This document shows, in pieces, positions 32,446 through 44,863 of a stretch of 64,000 bases of DNA. The position numbers and the translations under genes were made by a program. This stretch comes from Cryomorphaceae bacterium (GTDB lineage: Bacteria > Bacteroidota > Bacteroidia > Flavobacteriales > Schleiferiaceae): assembly GCA_007116495.1 (NCBI GenBank), contig SKIJ01000015.1, positions 1-64,000 on the forward strand. The letters run 5' to 3'. A model generated the notes under the pieces. The model made no database searches. It was not told where the DNA came from and saw only the letters and a list, made by a program, of their open reading frames with translations. Every line of letters starts with the position of its first letter. Position 1 is the first letter of the stretch.

Positions 32446-33615
32446 ATGGGTAAAGGCAACGGTTTAGGGTTTGGTACGTTAAGCATACACGGCGGGCAAG
32501 AAGCTGATCCGTCTACCGGTGCCGTAATGCCTCCGATATACCAAACATCGACATACAAACAAGATGTACCAGGCGAGCATAAGGGATACGCATATTCGCG
32601 GTCGAAAAACCCAACACGCACGGCTCTGGAAAAAAGCTTGGCAAGCTTAGAAAAAGGCACACACGGATTGGCATTTGGATCGGGGTTAGCTGCCGTAGAC
32701 GCCGTTATGAAACTGCTTTCCCCGGGTGACGAAATCATTGCTCCCAATGATTTATACGGAGGCACCTACCGTTTGTTTCATTCCATATTTGCCAAATGGG
32801 GACTCGTATTTCACTTTACAGACCTCAACGACGAAGACAAGGTTCGCGCATTAATCAACGACAATACGCGAATGATATGGGCCGAAACACCCACCAATCC
32901 TCTGCTTAAACTATTTGACATCCGCAAACTGGCGGCCATTAAAGACGAGCACAACCTTACTCTGGTAGTCGATAATACGTTTGCTACGCCCTATCTGCAA
33001 ACACCTTTAGAGCTTGGCGCCGATATCGTTATGCACTCGGTTACGAAATACCTAGGAGGGCACAGTGATTTGGTGTTGGGAGCACTGGTTCTTAAGGACG
33101 ATGACATTGCTGAAAAACTTTATTTCATCCAAAAAAGCAGTGGAGCCATTTGTGGCCCTATGGACTGCTATCTCGCGCTAAGAGGCATCAAAACACTGCA
33201 CGTACGCATGCAGCGCCACTGTGAAAACACCGAAGCAGTTGCGCGATTCCTAATCAGTCACCCCGCGGTAAAAAAAGTGTACTGGCCTGGCTTCCCGGGA
33301 CATGGAGGTCACGAAATAGCCAATAAGCAAATGCGTGGATTTGGCGGGATGATCTCTTTTGAACTAAAGAACGACACAGTAGAAAATGCGTTTACACTGT
33401 TGTCGTCGCTAACAATATTTACCTTGGCCGAATCCTTGGGGGGTGTAGAAAGTTTGGCCGGCCATCCGGCAACAATGACGCATGCATCCATTCCGCGCGA
33501 ACAGCGCATTGCTTCGGGTTTAACCGACAGTCTCATTCGTCTTAGCGTAGGGCTGGAAGACGCAAAAGACCTCATTCGCGACTTAGACCACGCACTTAAA
33601 GCCACATTAGAATAA
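32446..33615 (+). CDS. PLP-dependent cystathionine gamma-synthase/gamma-lyase family enzyme
   Basis: YAYSRSKNPTRTALEKSLASLE, LVVDNTFATPYLQTPLELGADIVMHSVTKYLGGHSDLVLGAL, SLGGVESLAGHPATMTHASIP. Confidence 0.96.
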   Translation: MGKGNGLGFGTLSIHGGQEADPSTGAVMPPIYQTSTYKQDVPGEHKGYAYSRSKNPTRTALEKSLASLEKGTHGLAFGSGLAAVDAVMKLLSPGDEIIAPNDLYGGTYRLFHSIFAKWGLVFHFTDLNDEDKVRALINDNTRMIWAETPTNPLLKLFDIRKLAAIKDEHNLTLVVDNTFATPYLQTPLELGADIVMHSVTKYLGGHSDLVLGALVLKDDDIAEKLYFIQKSSGAICGPMDCYLALRGIKTLHVRMQRHCENTEAVARFLISHPAVKKVYWPGFPGHGGHEIANKQMRGFGGMISFELKNDTVENAFTLLSSLTIFTLAESLGGVESLAGHPATMTHASIPREQRIASGLTDSLIRLSVGLEDAKDLIRDLDHALKATLE

Positions 33616-33616
33616 C

Positions 33617-34288
33617 ATGCAACAAAAGAAAATTGCCGTCATAGGACTGGGTCGATTCGGATCGGCCATTGCGCGTAAACTCGTTGGTTTAGGTGCCGAC
33701 GTAATGGGCATCGACATAGATGAAGACAAGGTTGATGACTTAAAGGACGTGCTCACATACACGGTTTGCCTTGATTCTTCAGACCCCAAAGCACTTTTAT
33801 CGCAAAACATACCGGATATGGACGCGGTGGTGATTGCCATTGGTGCCAGTTTTCAGGATTTGATCCTCACCACGTATGCGCTTCAAGAAATTGGGGTTGA
33901 ACGGATTATTGCACGTGCACAAGAACAAGTGCAAAAGCGCATTTTGCAAAAAATGGGGATAAAAGAGATTATGAGCATTGAAGACGAAGTGAGCAACGGT
34001 GTGGCGCAACAACTCATTAACCCGAGTGTGCTTATGGCGGTTCAGCTACCCGATGAATACGAAATTGTTGAAATTTCTGCACCGTCTTCTCTGTGGAACG
34101 AAAAACTAGCCAACATTGGCCTGCGTGAGAAGTATAACCTCAATCTGGTTACCGTACTCCGACACAAAAAAGATACACATCACATCATCGGCGTCCCTTA
34201 CCCGGATACCGTAATTGAAGAAGGTGACTTAATCATCATTTTCGGATTGATGGATGACATCACGAAATTCATGGAGATCAATAAGTAA
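33617..34288 (+). CDS. TrkA/KtrA-type potassium channel regulatory subunit (RCK domains)
   Basis: KIAVIGLGRFGSAIARKLVGLGADVMGIDIDEDKV; C-terminal TrkA_C-like VIEEGDLIIIFG. Confidence 0.93.
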   Translation: MQQKKIAVIGLGRFGSAIARKLVGLGADVMGIDIDEDKVDDLKDVLTYTVCLDSSDPKALLSQNIPDMDAVVIAIGASFQDLILTTYALQEIGVERIIARAQEQVQKRILQKMGIKEIMSIEDEVSNGVAQQLINPSVLMAVQLPDEYEIVEISAPSSLWNEKLANIGLREKYNLNLVTVLRHKKDTHHIIGVPYPDTVIEEGDLIIIFGLMDDITKFMEINK

Positions 34289-34328
34289 AACGACCCATTG
34301 GGCTGCATTTATGTGCCGTCTAAAATCT

Positions 34329-34364
34329 AAAAAAGCCGGAAACGATATCGTTTCCGGCTTTTTT
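34329..34364. terminator. bidirectional terminator, perfect 36-bp palindrome, between trkA-like gene and groEL
   Basis: aaaaaagccggaaacgatatcgtttccggctttttt. Confidence 0.93.
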
Positions 34365-34385
34365 ATTTAGTGCGAATGATGTTGA

Positions 34386-36026
<1,641 letters not shown>

Positions 36027-36051
36027 TTATTGATGTTTTAAAATTAACTGA

Positions 36052-36330
36052 TTAAATGATGGCGTAAATATCCGATTCACGCATAATGAGGTAGTCCTTG
36101 CCCTCAAAGTTTAGCTCGGTACCGGAGTACTTCCCGTAGAGAATGGTATCACCTACCTTAACGGTAAGAGGCTCATCGGGTTTACCGTTCCCAACAGCAA
36201 TCACTTTTCCTTGTTGTGGTTTTTCTTGCGCGGTATCGGGAATGATGATACCGGACGCCGTTTTGGTTTCTGCCGCTGCGGGCTCAACTAAAACCCGGTC
36301 GGCTAACGGACGAATGTTTACGTTTGACAT
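36052..36330 (-). CDS. groS: co-chaperonin GroES
   Basis: [43 protein letters not shown]. Confidence 0.98.
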   Translation of the reverse strand: MSNVNIRPLADRVLVEPAAAETKTASGIIIPDTAQEKPQQGKVIAVGNGKPDEPLTVKVGDTILYGKYSGTELNFEGKDYLIMRESDIYAII

Positions 36331-36394
36331 GGTTATTATTTATTAAGTGTTATACTGATTTACGGTATCTCTTAGTCACATTATGTGCCAAAGC

Positions 36395-36421
36395 AAAAAA
36401 AAAGGCGCTAGGCCTTTTTTC
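36395..36421. terminator. terminator of malic enzyme gene upstream of groES
   Basis: aaaaaaaaaggcgctaggcctttttt hairpin with T run on the minus strand. Confidence 0.75.
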
Positions 36422-36453
36422 GTTGTCAAACTGTCAGTTCACTTATTTAAATG

Positions 36454-38736
36454 TCAGTCTTCCGCTGTCATTTCTCGCGTTTGGGCGTCCACAACACCCA
36501 AAGCAATCATATTGACAATTTCCCTTACGGAGCACCCCATTTGGAGGATATGTGCTGGCTTATTTAGGCCTAATAGCACAGGCCCTAAGGCTTCGGCAGC
36601 GCCAAATTCTTGAAGCAACTTATAGGCTATGTTACCCGACGCCAAAGATGGAAAAATATAAATATTAGGGCGGTTCCCAACCAGATCACTGAACGGGAAG
36701 TTTTCTTTTAAAAGGTCATTATTTACGGCAAAATTGGCTTGCATTTCACCATCAACAATGATATCGGGGTGATTTTTTCGAAGAATATCCGCAGCTTCTC
36801 TCATTTTTTTTGGCACGTCCCCTTCGTGTGAACCAAAATTTGAGAAAGACAAAAAGGCAACCTTAGGTTTTAAATTAATTCGGCGTAAAATCTTGGCGGT
36901 ATGAACCGTGATTTCCACTAACTCATCAGCCGTGGGATTGGGGTTAATGGTTGTATCAGCAAAGAATATAGGGCCTTTTTTGGTGAGCATGATGTACATG
37001 CCTGCTGCACGCGAAACGCCCGATGCAGTACCAATGGTCTGAAATACGTTTTTAGCAACCTCAGGATACTTACGTGTGCTTCCGCTGATGAATACATCGG
37101 CATCTCCTTGACGCAGCATCATACATCCAAAGTAGTTGCGCTCGCGCATCATTTTATGCGCATCCATCTTAGTGACCCCTCGGCGCTTTCTAAATTCCCA
37201 AAATGCTTCAGCATACGTTTGGTTGATGGGCTCTTCATCTTTTGGGTCAATGATGGTGCAATTCTCCAGACCCGTTAATTGATATTCTTTAATAATGCTT
37301 TCAATTTTTTTGCGTTTGCCCAGTAAAATTGGAATAGCAATACCCTCGTCCGCGACAATTTGTGCGGCCTTAAGCACCTTAAAGGTATCTGCTTCGGCAA
37401 GAACAACGCGCTTGGGGTTAGCACTTGCACGCTGAATGGCCAGGCGCATAAACTTATCATCACGCCCCAAGCGATTGATGAGTTCCTCGCGGTACGTTTC
37501 CCAATTAGTGATGGGATTCTGTGCAACCCCACTTTCCATTGCAGCTTTAGCAACTGCAGGTGCAATGGTGTAAATCAAGCGCGGATCAAAAGGTTTGGGG
37601 ATGATGTAATCGGAGCCAAACTGTAAATTCTTTTGGTTGTAAGCGATGTTGACGATCTCAGGAACGGGCTCGCGAGCCAACTCCGCCAATGCGTGAACAG
37701 CAGCCAATTTCATTTCTTCATTGATGGACTTTGCGCGTACGTCGAGTGCACCTCGAAATATAAACGGAAAACCAAGTACGTTATTAACTTGGTTGGGATT
37801 ATCGCTTCGTCCTGTAGCCATAATAATATCCTTCCGTGACGCTATGGCTTTGTTGTAATCTATTTCAGGATCGGGGTTGGCCAATGCAAAAACGATCGGC
37901 CGTTTGGCCATGCTTTTTACCATATCTACAGAAAGCACACCACCACGACTCAAACCGACAAATACATCGGCTTTTTTAACCGCTTCTTCAAGCGTTTTAA
38001 GTTTTGTTTTTCGTGCAAAAAACAACTTTTCCTCGGTTAAATTATCACGATCGGTTGTGATAACACCTTTGGAATCCAACATCAGAAGGTTTTCCTTTTT
38101 CACCCCTAATGAGAGATATAATTTGGCACAACTCACTGCACTGGCTCCCGCACCGTTGAAAACCACTTTTACTTTATCAATTTTTTTCTTTACAACGTGT
38201 AATGCATTGATGAGTGCCGCGCCGGAGATGATTGCCGTACCGTGTTGGTCGTCGTGCATTACGGGGATGTCCAGTTCGTCGCGCAGGCGTTGTTCAATGT
38301 AAAAACAATCGGGTGCTGAAATATCTTCCAAATTGATACCTCCAAACGTGGGCGCCATAATCTTTACAGCTTCCACGAACTTCTCCGGATCTTTGGTATC
38401 CATCTCTATATCAAAGACATCTATATCGGAAAATATCTTAAAAAGGAGTCCCTTTCCTTCCATCACGGGTTTTGAGGCAAGTGGTCCAATATCGCCTAGC
38501 CCCAACACAGCTGTACCGTTGGAAATTACCGCCACCAGGTTTCCTTTAGCCGTATATTTATAGGCATCTTCGGGCGTTTTAGCGATCTCCTTACACGGCT
38601 CAGCAACCCCCGGCGAGTACGCTATGGCTAAGTCGCGCTGACTGTTGGATGGCTTAGACGGTATGACTTCAATTTTCCCCGGTCTGCCTTGACTGTGGTA
38701 CTCGAGGATATCTTTTTTGTTGAGTTTTTTACCCAT
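36454..38736 (-). CDS. maeB: NADP-dependent malic enzyme fused to phosphotransacetylase-like domain
   Basis: [52 protein letters not shown]-terminal PTA-like domain. Confidence 0.97.
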   Translation of the reverse strand: MGKKLNKKDILEYHSQGRPGKIEVIPSKPSNSQRDLAIAYSPGVAEPCKEIAKTPEDAYKYTAKGNLVAVISNGTAVLGLGDIGPLASKPVMEGKGLLFKIFSDIDVFDIEMDTKDPEKFVEAVKIMAPTFGGINLEDISAPDCFYIEQRLRDELDIPVMHDDQHGTAIISGAALINALHVVKKKIDKVKVVFNGAGASAVSCAKLYLSLGVKKENLLMLDSKGVITTDRDNLTEEKLFFARKTKLKTLEEAVKKADVFVGLSRGGVLSVDMVKSMAKRPIVFALANPDPEIDYNKAIASRKDIIMATGRSDNPNQVNNVLGFPFIFRGALDVRAKSINEEMKLAAVHALAELAREPVPEIVNIAYNQKNLQFGSDYIIPKPFDPRLIYTIAPAVAKAAMESGVAQNPITNWETYREELINRLGRDDKFMRLAIQRASANPKRVVLAEADTFKVLKAAQIVADEGIAIPILLGKRKKIESIIKEYQLTGLENCTIIDPKDEEPINQTYAEAFWEFRKRRGVTKMDAHKMMRERNYFGCMMLRQGDADVFISGSTRKYPEVAKNVFQTIGTASGVSRAAGMYIMLTKKGPIFFADTTINPNPTADELVEITVHTAKILRRINLKPKVAFLSFSNFGSHEGDVPKKMREAADILRKNHPDIIVDGEMQANFAVNNDLLKENFPFSDLVGNRPNIYIFPSLASGNIAYKLLQEFGAAEALGPVLLGLNKPAHILQMGCSVREIVNMIALGVVDAQTREMTAED

Positions 38737-39955
38737 TGGTTTCTTCGTTATAGTTCCAGTAATCGGTGTAACCTTGTGAGAAGGGGTAACGTTCGTCGCG
38801 AATATTCACGATCATTTTTCGCAGTTTTTCCTTGAGTTCATCAATATTGTCCCCACGATTGGCAGAGATAAACACAACATCATCACCCATACGATTCATC
38901 CACGTTTGCTTCCAATCGGATAAGGTCATGTGGTGTTTCTCCTTGGGGCCTAAGTCGTCTTCATCTTGCGTATGGTGAGTAAACGCATCTATTTTATTAA
39001 ACACCAACAGTGTATCTTTTTCTTCACCACTAATTTCTGCCAGTGTTTCTTGTACCGTTTTGATGTGATCTTCAAAATAAGGGTGTGATATATCTACTAC
39101 GTGTACCAATAAATCGGCTTCTCTTACTTCGTCGAGAGTGGATTTAAAGGATTCGACCAACTGGGTTGGTAATTTGCGAATGAACCCAACCGTATCACTC
39201 ATCAAGAACAACACCCCGTCTAAAAATACCTTACGTACTGTGGTGTCGAGTGTTGCAAACAACTTGTTTTCGGCAAACACCTCCGACTTCGAGAGTAAAT
39301 TCATCAGGGTAGACTTTCCGACGTTGGTATATCCCACTAGCGCAACTCTTACCATCTTATCACGTGATTTGCGCTGGGTGGCCATTTGCTTATCTATTTT
39401 GGCCAACTTTTCTTTTAGAAGAGCAATTTTCTGTGTGATGATTCGACGGTCGGTTTCAATTTGCGTTTCACCCGGTCCGCGCATACCTATCCCTCCTTTT
39501 TGCCTTTCCAAGTGCGTCCACATTCTTGTAAGACGGGGTAATAAATATTGGTATTGAGCGAGCTCTACTTGGGTACGCGAGTGTGCTGTTCGGGCACGAG
39601 AAGCAAATATATCGAGTATGAGGTTGGTACGATCCATCACCTTTTGCTCGAAAATGTTTTCCAAGTTTTTAATCTGAGATGGCGTAAGCTCGTCGTCAAA
39701 GATGACCAAATCCACATTGTTTTCCTCGACATATTCGGCGATTTGTTTCACCTTTCCCATACCGAGGTAAGTACGTGGATTTGTATTAGACACTTTTTGT
39801 GCGAAACGCTTAAGTGTAACAGCACCGGCCGTTTTTGCAAGAAAAGCAAGTTCGTCGAGGTACTCTTCCAGCATGTCATTAGTCATATTGCGCGTTTGCG
39901 CACCAACGAGCACTGCTGTTTCCGATGTATGTGTTTTACTTTGGCGTTCGAGCAT
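38729..39955 (-). CDS. hflX: ribosome-associated GTPase HflX
   Basis: TNPRTYLGMGKVKQIAEYVEENNVDLVIFDDELTPSQIKNLE; GGIGMRGPGETQIETDRR; VALVGYTNVGKSTLMNLLS. Confidence 0.96.
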   Translation of the reverse strand: MLERQSKTHTSETAVLVGAQTRNMTNDMLEEYLDELAFLAKTAGAVTLKRFAQKVSNTNPRTYLGMGKVKQIAEYVEENNVDLVIFDDELTPSQIKNLENIFEQKVMDRTNLILDIFASRARTAHSRTQVELAQYQYLLPRLTRMWTHLERQKGGIGMRGPGETQIETDRRIITQKIALLKEKLAKIDKQMATQRKSRDKMVRVALVGYTNVGKSTLMNLLSKSEVFAENKLFATLDTTVRKVFLDGVLFLMSDTVGFIRKLPTQLVESFKSTLDEVREADLLVHVVDISHPYFEDHIKTVQETLAEISGEEKDTLLVFNKIDAFTHHTQDEDDLGPKEKHHMTLSDWKQTWMNRMGDDVVFISANRGDNIDELKEKLRKMIVNIRDERYPFSQGYTDYWNYNEETNG

Positions 39956-40085
39956 ATAGTTATTTAGAGGTTATTACCAGCAATGCACCTTTGAATGAAG
40001 CAATTATTTTAATACGCAAAAGAAATCAACAGTGTAGCTCATGTTCAAGTTGCAACCAGAAAAGCGCATTTAGAGAACCCATAGA

Positions 40086-40532
40086 TCACCCAAGGTTTAA
40101 CCAATTTACCCAAGGAACTCTAGACAATAAAAGCACTAAACCGATTGAAAACAGAAGCGCGAGATTTTTAAATTTCAACTTATCCGTTGGCAGTCGCTTT
40201 GATCGTGCGGAAGCAATGGTAATGGCAACCACAGCGAGAATATTGGTAGACGCATGCTCTACAAGCATAAACCGCAATTTGGAGTTGCGCATTGCTTCAC
40301 CCACATCTGCGAATGCTTCTTGTGTAATGGGGCTTAAAAAGATATAAAGTATTAAACCCACCAAAAACTGAACGTGCACCGCTAAAACAGTGAATTTAAC
40401 CCATTTTCGATCAGTATCTGTAAACGATGCATTGTTTGCTGTTTTGGTAATCCAGCGAATAATCGTGATTATAAGCATGGCAAATACGACATATGCCAGC
40501 GTGGAATGTGTGTGTAAAAATGCGGTGTACAT
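40086..40532 (-). CDS. small four-helix hypothetical membrane protein
   Basis: hydrophobic helices; HTHSTLAYVVFAMLIITIIRWI. Confidence 0.6.
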   Translation of the reverse strand: MYTAFLHTHSTLAYVVFAMLIITIIRWITKTANNASFTDTDRKWVKFTVLAVHVQFLVGLILYIFLSPITQEAFADVGEAMRNSKLRFMLVEHASTNILAVVAITIASARSKRLPTDKLKFKNLALLFSIGLVLLLSRVPWVNWLNLG

Positions 40533-40693
40533 ACTGTTTTAGTTATTAAATTAAAAGAATTCAAATCTACAAAAAAAGCGTGTAATCGAACCTTAAAAAA
40601 ACAAGAATTGTAATTAGGAAGAGACCTATGCTTAAGGATTGACAATACTGCAGTCGGCAGCAAAAGACGATTTAGTAGGTTGCGCAACGTAAA

Positions 40694-41203
40694 TCAAGAA
40701 GACTTCTCTCCTTCACGCCGTTTCTTGTTCTTTTCAACCACCGCATCTAATATTTTTGCAATTTCCTTTTGTTGCGAAGGTGTCAAAAATGTAACCTCTA
40801 ACTTTTTGATTTTTTCTTCGTTGGAATTCGACAGGGTTTTAACAACTAAATTTTTGGCGAGAAACTTTTTTTCAAATTTGTAAGAAAGCACCATGCGTCG
40901 GGGAAATTCAGCAGAGCCATTGTAGTGGGCGTTTAGCGGAATTTCTTTGAACAAGGGCAAATCGCGCATGGAGATTATTTCATATTCCATCTGAAAAACA
41001 GCGGTGCGGAAACGCGATAAAATGATCAAAATAATAACTGTTGCTGATATATAGGATGCCGTGAAGTCGGAAAACATCCAGCCTAAACTTCCCGGAATCA
41101 TAGCAAGCGTTACATTAAAGAAAATAACTACAGCTCCTGCAATAGATAGAAATCTGAGCAAATATGTAAAGAACTTATTATGAATTTTAATTAGTTTCTT
41201 CAT
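40694..41203 (-). CDS. hypothetical membrane protein with charged C-terminal domain
   Basis: two N-terminal TM helices, then a soluble lysine-rich region. Confidence 0.55.
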   Translation of the reverse strand: MKKLIKIHNKFFTYLLRFLSIAGAVVIFFNVTLAMIPGSLGWMFSDFTASYISATVIILIILSRFRTAVFQMEYEIISMRDLPLFKEIPLNAHYNGSAEFPRRMVLSYKFEKKFLAKNLVVKTLSNSNEEKIKKLEVTFLTPSQQKEIAKILDAVVEKNKKRREGEKSS

Positions 41204-41281
41204 TTCTATCTATTGAAAAAATCGATCATTAAAGCTTTATAAGATAATTTTGTACCAGTACGCAAATATACACCAATAAAA

Positions 41282-41854
41282 TTAAATGTAGAGTAACTGT
41301 TTGTTGATATGAGTCCAAACTGAATCTGGAACCAAAAATGACTTAGGATTGCTATTCTTTACCGATTTTCGAAAATCTGTTGAGGAAATGTCTAGAAGGG
41401 GCGCATCGGAAATCGCAATATTTGAAAAATCAAAAAAGTGCGCATCGGGGGGGTGACCGGGTCGTGGATACACCGTTATGTGCTGATCATTCAGTATAAC
41501 GGATCCGTTCTTCCATCGCGCCATATTTTGCAAACTATCAGATCCAACCAATAGCGAAAATGATTTTTCAGGATGCCTCAACTTGAATGCTTCTAAACTG
41601 GCATGCGTGTAGGAGGGTGTAGGTAGTGAAAATTCTAAATCACTGCTTCGAAAATACGGACAGTCTTCTATGGCCAAGTTCACCATGTGCAAACGCTCGT
41701 ATTTATCGAGCATACCCTTTGACGATTTGAATGGATTTTGTGGGCTCACTACAAACCAAATTTCCTCAAAAGACATCTCATAGTAAATATGCTGTGCTAT
41801 GATGAGATGCCCAATGTGAATGGGATTGAAACTGCCAAAAAACAAGCCTGTCAT
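41282..41854 (-). CDS. nadD: nicotinate-nucleotide adenylyltransferase
   Basis: TGLFFGSFNPIHIGHLIIAQHI; SFSLLVGSDSLQNMARWKNG; ISSTDFRKSVKN. Confidence 0.95.
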   Translation of the reverse strand: MTGLFFGSFNPIHIGHLIIAQHIYYEMSFEEIWFVVSPQNPFKSSKGMLDKYERLHMVNLAIEDCPYFRSSDLEFSLPTPSYTHASLEAFKLRHPEKSFSLLVGSDSLQNMARWKNGSVILNDQHITVYPRPGHPPDAHFFDFSNIAISDAPLLDISSTDFRKSVKNSNPKSFLVPDSVWTHINKQLLYI

Positions 41855-42417
41855 GATTCTATAAAATTGGACACTATTGCATCTAGTGTTTTCATCGATG
41901 CACCTAAGTCGTCATTTACCAAAACAAAATCAAAATGCATTGACATGGTCAATTCTTCTGCTGCTTTATCAATTCGAATGTCAATTTCTTCCATTGAATC
42001 TGTTCCTCTTGCCAGCAACCTCGCTTTGAGTTCGTCAATACTCGGCGGTTGAATAAAAACTGCTAAAGACTGTTTGGCGTATGTCGCTTTAATGGTTTTT
42101 CCTCCTTGCACATCAATATCAAACACTGCTATTTTCCCATCCTTATAGATTCGCTCCACTTCAGATTTTAGTGTGCCGTAGAAACGCCCGGGGTAGACCT
42201 CCTCGTATTCAACAAAATCACCGTTTTCAATGTGTTTTTTAAACTCATCTACAGACATAAAATAGTAGTCTACACCATGCATTTCGTTTCCTCTTGGAGA
42301 TCGCGTAGTGGCACTAATGGAAAACGCTAAATCATCGCGCGTATTTAAAAGGTGCGTCACCAGCGTTGTTTTTCCCGCACCACTCGGAGCTGAAAGTACG
42401 AGCATTTTACCTTCCAT
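41851..42417 (-). CDS. gmk: guanylate kinase
   Basis: LVLSAPSGAGKTTLVTHLL; SISATTRSPRGNEMHGVDYYFMS; ATG/TGA overlap with nadD. Confidence 0.97.
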   Translation of the reverse strand: MEGKMLVLSAPSGAGKTTLVTHLLNTRDDLAFSISATTRSPRGNEMHGVDYYFMSVDEFKKHIENGDFVEYEEVYPGRFYGTLKSEVERIYKDGKIAVFDIDVQGGKTIKATYAKQSLAVFIQPPSIDELKARLLARGTDSMEEIDIRIDKAAEELTMSMHFDFVLVNDDLGASMKTLDAIVSNFIES

Positions 42418-42420
42418 ACA

Positions 42421-43284
42421 TCAGGCAATATTAAGGTTGATTTCTTTAATCTGCTCAAGCGTATCTTTCATGTCAACCACCAATTTTTGTATGGATTCAT
42501 GTTGGCATTTTGAACCGAGTGTATTGATCTCCCTGCCCATTTCTTGAGCTATGAAATTCAGTTTTCGCCCACTGTGTGCGTTTGCACTCATCACCTCTAA
42601 AAAATACTGTATGTGTTGACTCAAACGTACTTTTTCCTCGTTGATATCGAGTTTTTCCAAGTAGTAAATCATCTCTTGCTCAAAGCGATCGCGATTGACA
42701 TCAGCGTTTAACTCTTGAAAATGATGTTCAAACTTCTGACGAATACGGTTCATGCGTTCGTCTTCATAAGCTGGCACCTCGGCGAGCAATGAATCAATAC
42801 GAACAACAGCAGTACGCAGATCTTTTTCCATAGCACTACCCTCTTCAGCGCGAAAAGACTCGATGCGCTGCAGTGCTTCTCTCATAGCATCCTTAAGGTC
42901 CTTGACGTCGTCGTCATTAAGCGCCTCTTCTCTTCCGGAAAGCACATCGGGCATCTTCAACGCAGATGCCAATGCGTCGCCGGCTGCACCGGTTTTCGAT
43001 AGTAAGTCATTGTAAAACGTTAGATATGTTTCCAATTTAGCCACATCTACAGCCTGATCTAATGATGCTTCGTGCGGTACAATGGTTATGTTGGCGTCTA
43101 CTTTTCCGCGTACCAATCGTTCTTGCAGCATTTTGCGCATGAATGATTCGTGTGGCCTCAAGAGTGACGACACACGAAAATTAACGTCAAAAGTTTTGCT
43201 GTTTAGCGAACGAAGTTCTACCGTAAAATGATGGTTTTTTCCGTTTAGTTCGGATTTACCATAACCCGTCATTGAATGTATCAT
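42421..43284 (-). CDS. YicC/YloC family endoribonuclease
   Basis: MIHSMTGYGKSELNGKNHHFTVELRSLNSKTFDVNFR; C-terminal HSGRKLNFIAQEMGREINTLGSKCQHESIQKLVVDMKDTLEQIKEINLNI. Confidence 0.96.
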   Translation of the reverse strand: MIHSMTGYGKSELNGKNHHFTVELRSLNSKTFDVNFRVSSLLRPHESFMRKMLQERLVRGKVDANITIVPHEASLDQAVDVAKLETYLTFYNDLLSKTGAAGDALASALKMPDVLSGREEALNDDDVKDLKDAMREALQRIESFRAEEGSAMEKDLRTAVVRIDSLLAEVPAYEDERMNRIRQKFEHHFQELNADVNRDRFEQEMIYYLEKLDINEEKVRLSQHIQYFLEVMSANAHSGRKLNFIAQEMGREINTLGSKCQHESIQKLVVDMKDTLEQIKEINLNIA

Positions 43285-43306
43285 ATAATTCCGTACAAAT
43301 ATTGGG

Positions 43307-43314
43307 CAAAGGTA
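43307..43314 (-). promoter_or_regulatory. -7 promoter box TACCTTTG for the YicC-gmk-nadD operon
   Basis: exact TAnnTTTG on the minus strand. Confidence 0.6.
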
Positions 43315-43338
43315 ATGGCTAGAACAGTAGCAGTCGAT

Positions 43339-43560
43339 TTATGCCTTTCCGCTCTTTTTATGGAAGTACCAAGCAATGGCTACTGAAGCCATAAGTACAT
43401 ATGGCATGAACATGAGGTATAAAATGCCATTATTCAAGCCTGTAGCAGCCTTGTCCCCTGATGATGATTCAGCTACTGCCTTACACATGGCGCACTGAGC
43501 ATCGGCTATTGCCGGTAAGAGAAGTATAATTCCAACAAGGATTAATATGCGCCTAGCCAT
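43339..43560 (-). CDS. small CAMC-motif membrane protein associated with cox locus
   Basis: MARRILILVGIILLLPAIADAQCAMCKAVAESS...; start at internal Met. Confidence 0.6.
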   Translation of the reverse strand: MARRILILVGIILLLPAIADAQCAMCKAVAESSSGDKAATGLNNGILYLMFMPYVLMASVAIAWYFHKKSGKA

Positions 43561-44098
43561 AATACGGATACATAAATAAATAAACCAAAACACCAGTACT
43601 AGAGACATACAGCCAAATGGGGTATGTCCACTTCACAACAGCTTTGTGCTTGTTTATCTGATTGACGTAAGCGCGATAAATAGCCAACATGGCTAGGGGC
43701 AATACTGGTACTGAAAGAACAATGTGCGTAATGAGTATGAAAAAATAAAGGGATCGCATCACACCTTCACCTCCATAAGGAACAGGATCGTTAGAAAGTT
43801 TTGAGATGACGTATGACACGAGAAACACCGCAGACAGTATAAACGCAGACGCCATAACCAGGCGGTGCTGTTTAATCATATTTTGTTTTATGAAAACACC
43901 TCCGAGTAACAGTAGTATAAAGGTAGAACCATTAATGACTGCGTGAAAAAATGGCAATCCTTGAATGAGGTGATTATCTGTTTTCAACCGTGCATTCTCA
44001 GGCAAAATCATTAGTATAGCAACAGCAACAGGTACAACAATCGACAAAATTGCGATGATGCTAAGCATTTTCTTTTCGTTAGACAGAACCTTGTCCAT
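43553..44098 (-). CDS. DUF420 family membrane protein
   Basis: position after SCO; LIQGLPFFHAVINGSTFILLLLGGVFIKQNMIKQHRLVMASAF, KWTYPIWLYVSSTGVLVYLFMYPYY. Confidence 0.85.
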   Translation of the reverse strand: MDKVLSNEKKMLSIIAILSIVVPVAVAILMILPENARLKTDNHLIQGLPFFHAVINGSTFILLLLGGVFIKQNMIKQHRLVMASAFILSAVFLVSYVISKLSNDPVPYGGEGVMRSLYFFILITHIVLSVPVLPLAMLAIYRAYVNQINKHKAVVKWTYPIWLYVSSTGVLVYLFMYPYYG

Positions 44099-44102
44099 AT
44101 TA

Positions 44103-44858
44103 CTAATTCTTTTTTGCTTCTTTTGCTGCTTTTTCTTCTTCGTACTCTCTTTTTGAACGGTCTTTTTCCAATTCTGCTTTGAGAACTTTTATATCGTCAA
44201 CCATGTCCTTCACTTCTAAAAGTTCTAATGAATTATAAACACCCATAAGGTTACCTTGTTCATTAATACGACTGCGTATACGGCCTTCCCAATCGACTAA
44301 AACCAACATCTCTGAATGCAGAAAACCGCCGGGTGCCATCTCATCTTCCATTGCACTCAATAGAAATGCATTGGCAAGCGCATAGGTTTTTTCCTTATCT
44401 CCGCGAACAAAATTCCAAATGGTTGGTGTACGTTCCTTTACACCAAGCTCCAATCCATATGCCTTGAGTGCTTCTAGGGTATCCTTCTCCGGATCTACAG
44501 TAAACGATAAGATTCTAAAATCATCCAAATGTTTAAAGCGGTCATAGATTTGATCCTTTAACTGGAAATTCATAGGACCGCATACACTGGGGCACGTTGT
44601 GAAAAAGAAATTAACAACCGTAATTTTCCCCTCAAAGAAGGAGCGGTCGACGGGGGTACCATTTTGATTTAAAAAGCCGTCAAAATGTGGAATGCTATAC
44701 GGTATGGTATCACCCTCGTCTGTAATTTCGGCAGGACCGGCATACTCAAGCGACTGGAAGAACACCTCCTTCACATTGTATACCCAGATATAGTAAAGTA
44801 AAAAGGGCAATATTAGTATGGCTACCAATATTACCCACTTTTTAATATTGAAAGACAT
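44103..44858 (-). CDS. SCO1/SenC family copper chaperone
   Basis: KITVVNFFFTTCPSVCGPMNFQLKDQIYDRF; RILSFTVDPEKDT; FLHSEMLVLVDWEGRIR. Confidence 0.95.
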   Translation of the reverse strand: MSFNIKKWVILVAILILPFLLYYIWVYNVKEVFFQSLEYAGPAEITDEGDTIPYSIPHFDGFLNQNGTPVDRSFFEGKITVVNFFFTTCPSVCGPMNFQLKDQIYDRFKHLDDFRILSFTVDPEKDTLEALKAYGLELGVKERTPTIWNFVRGDKEKTYALANAFLLSAMEDEMAPGGFLHSEMLVLVDWEGRIRSRINEQGNLMGVYNSLELLEVKDMVDDIKVLKAELEKDRSKREYEEEKAAKEAKKN

Positions 44859-44863
44859 AAGGT

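Noticed and set aside
36379-36389. Palindrome cacattatgtg upstream of groES as a heat-shock operator
   Set aside because: Too short, and not a CIRCE element or another operator I recognise.
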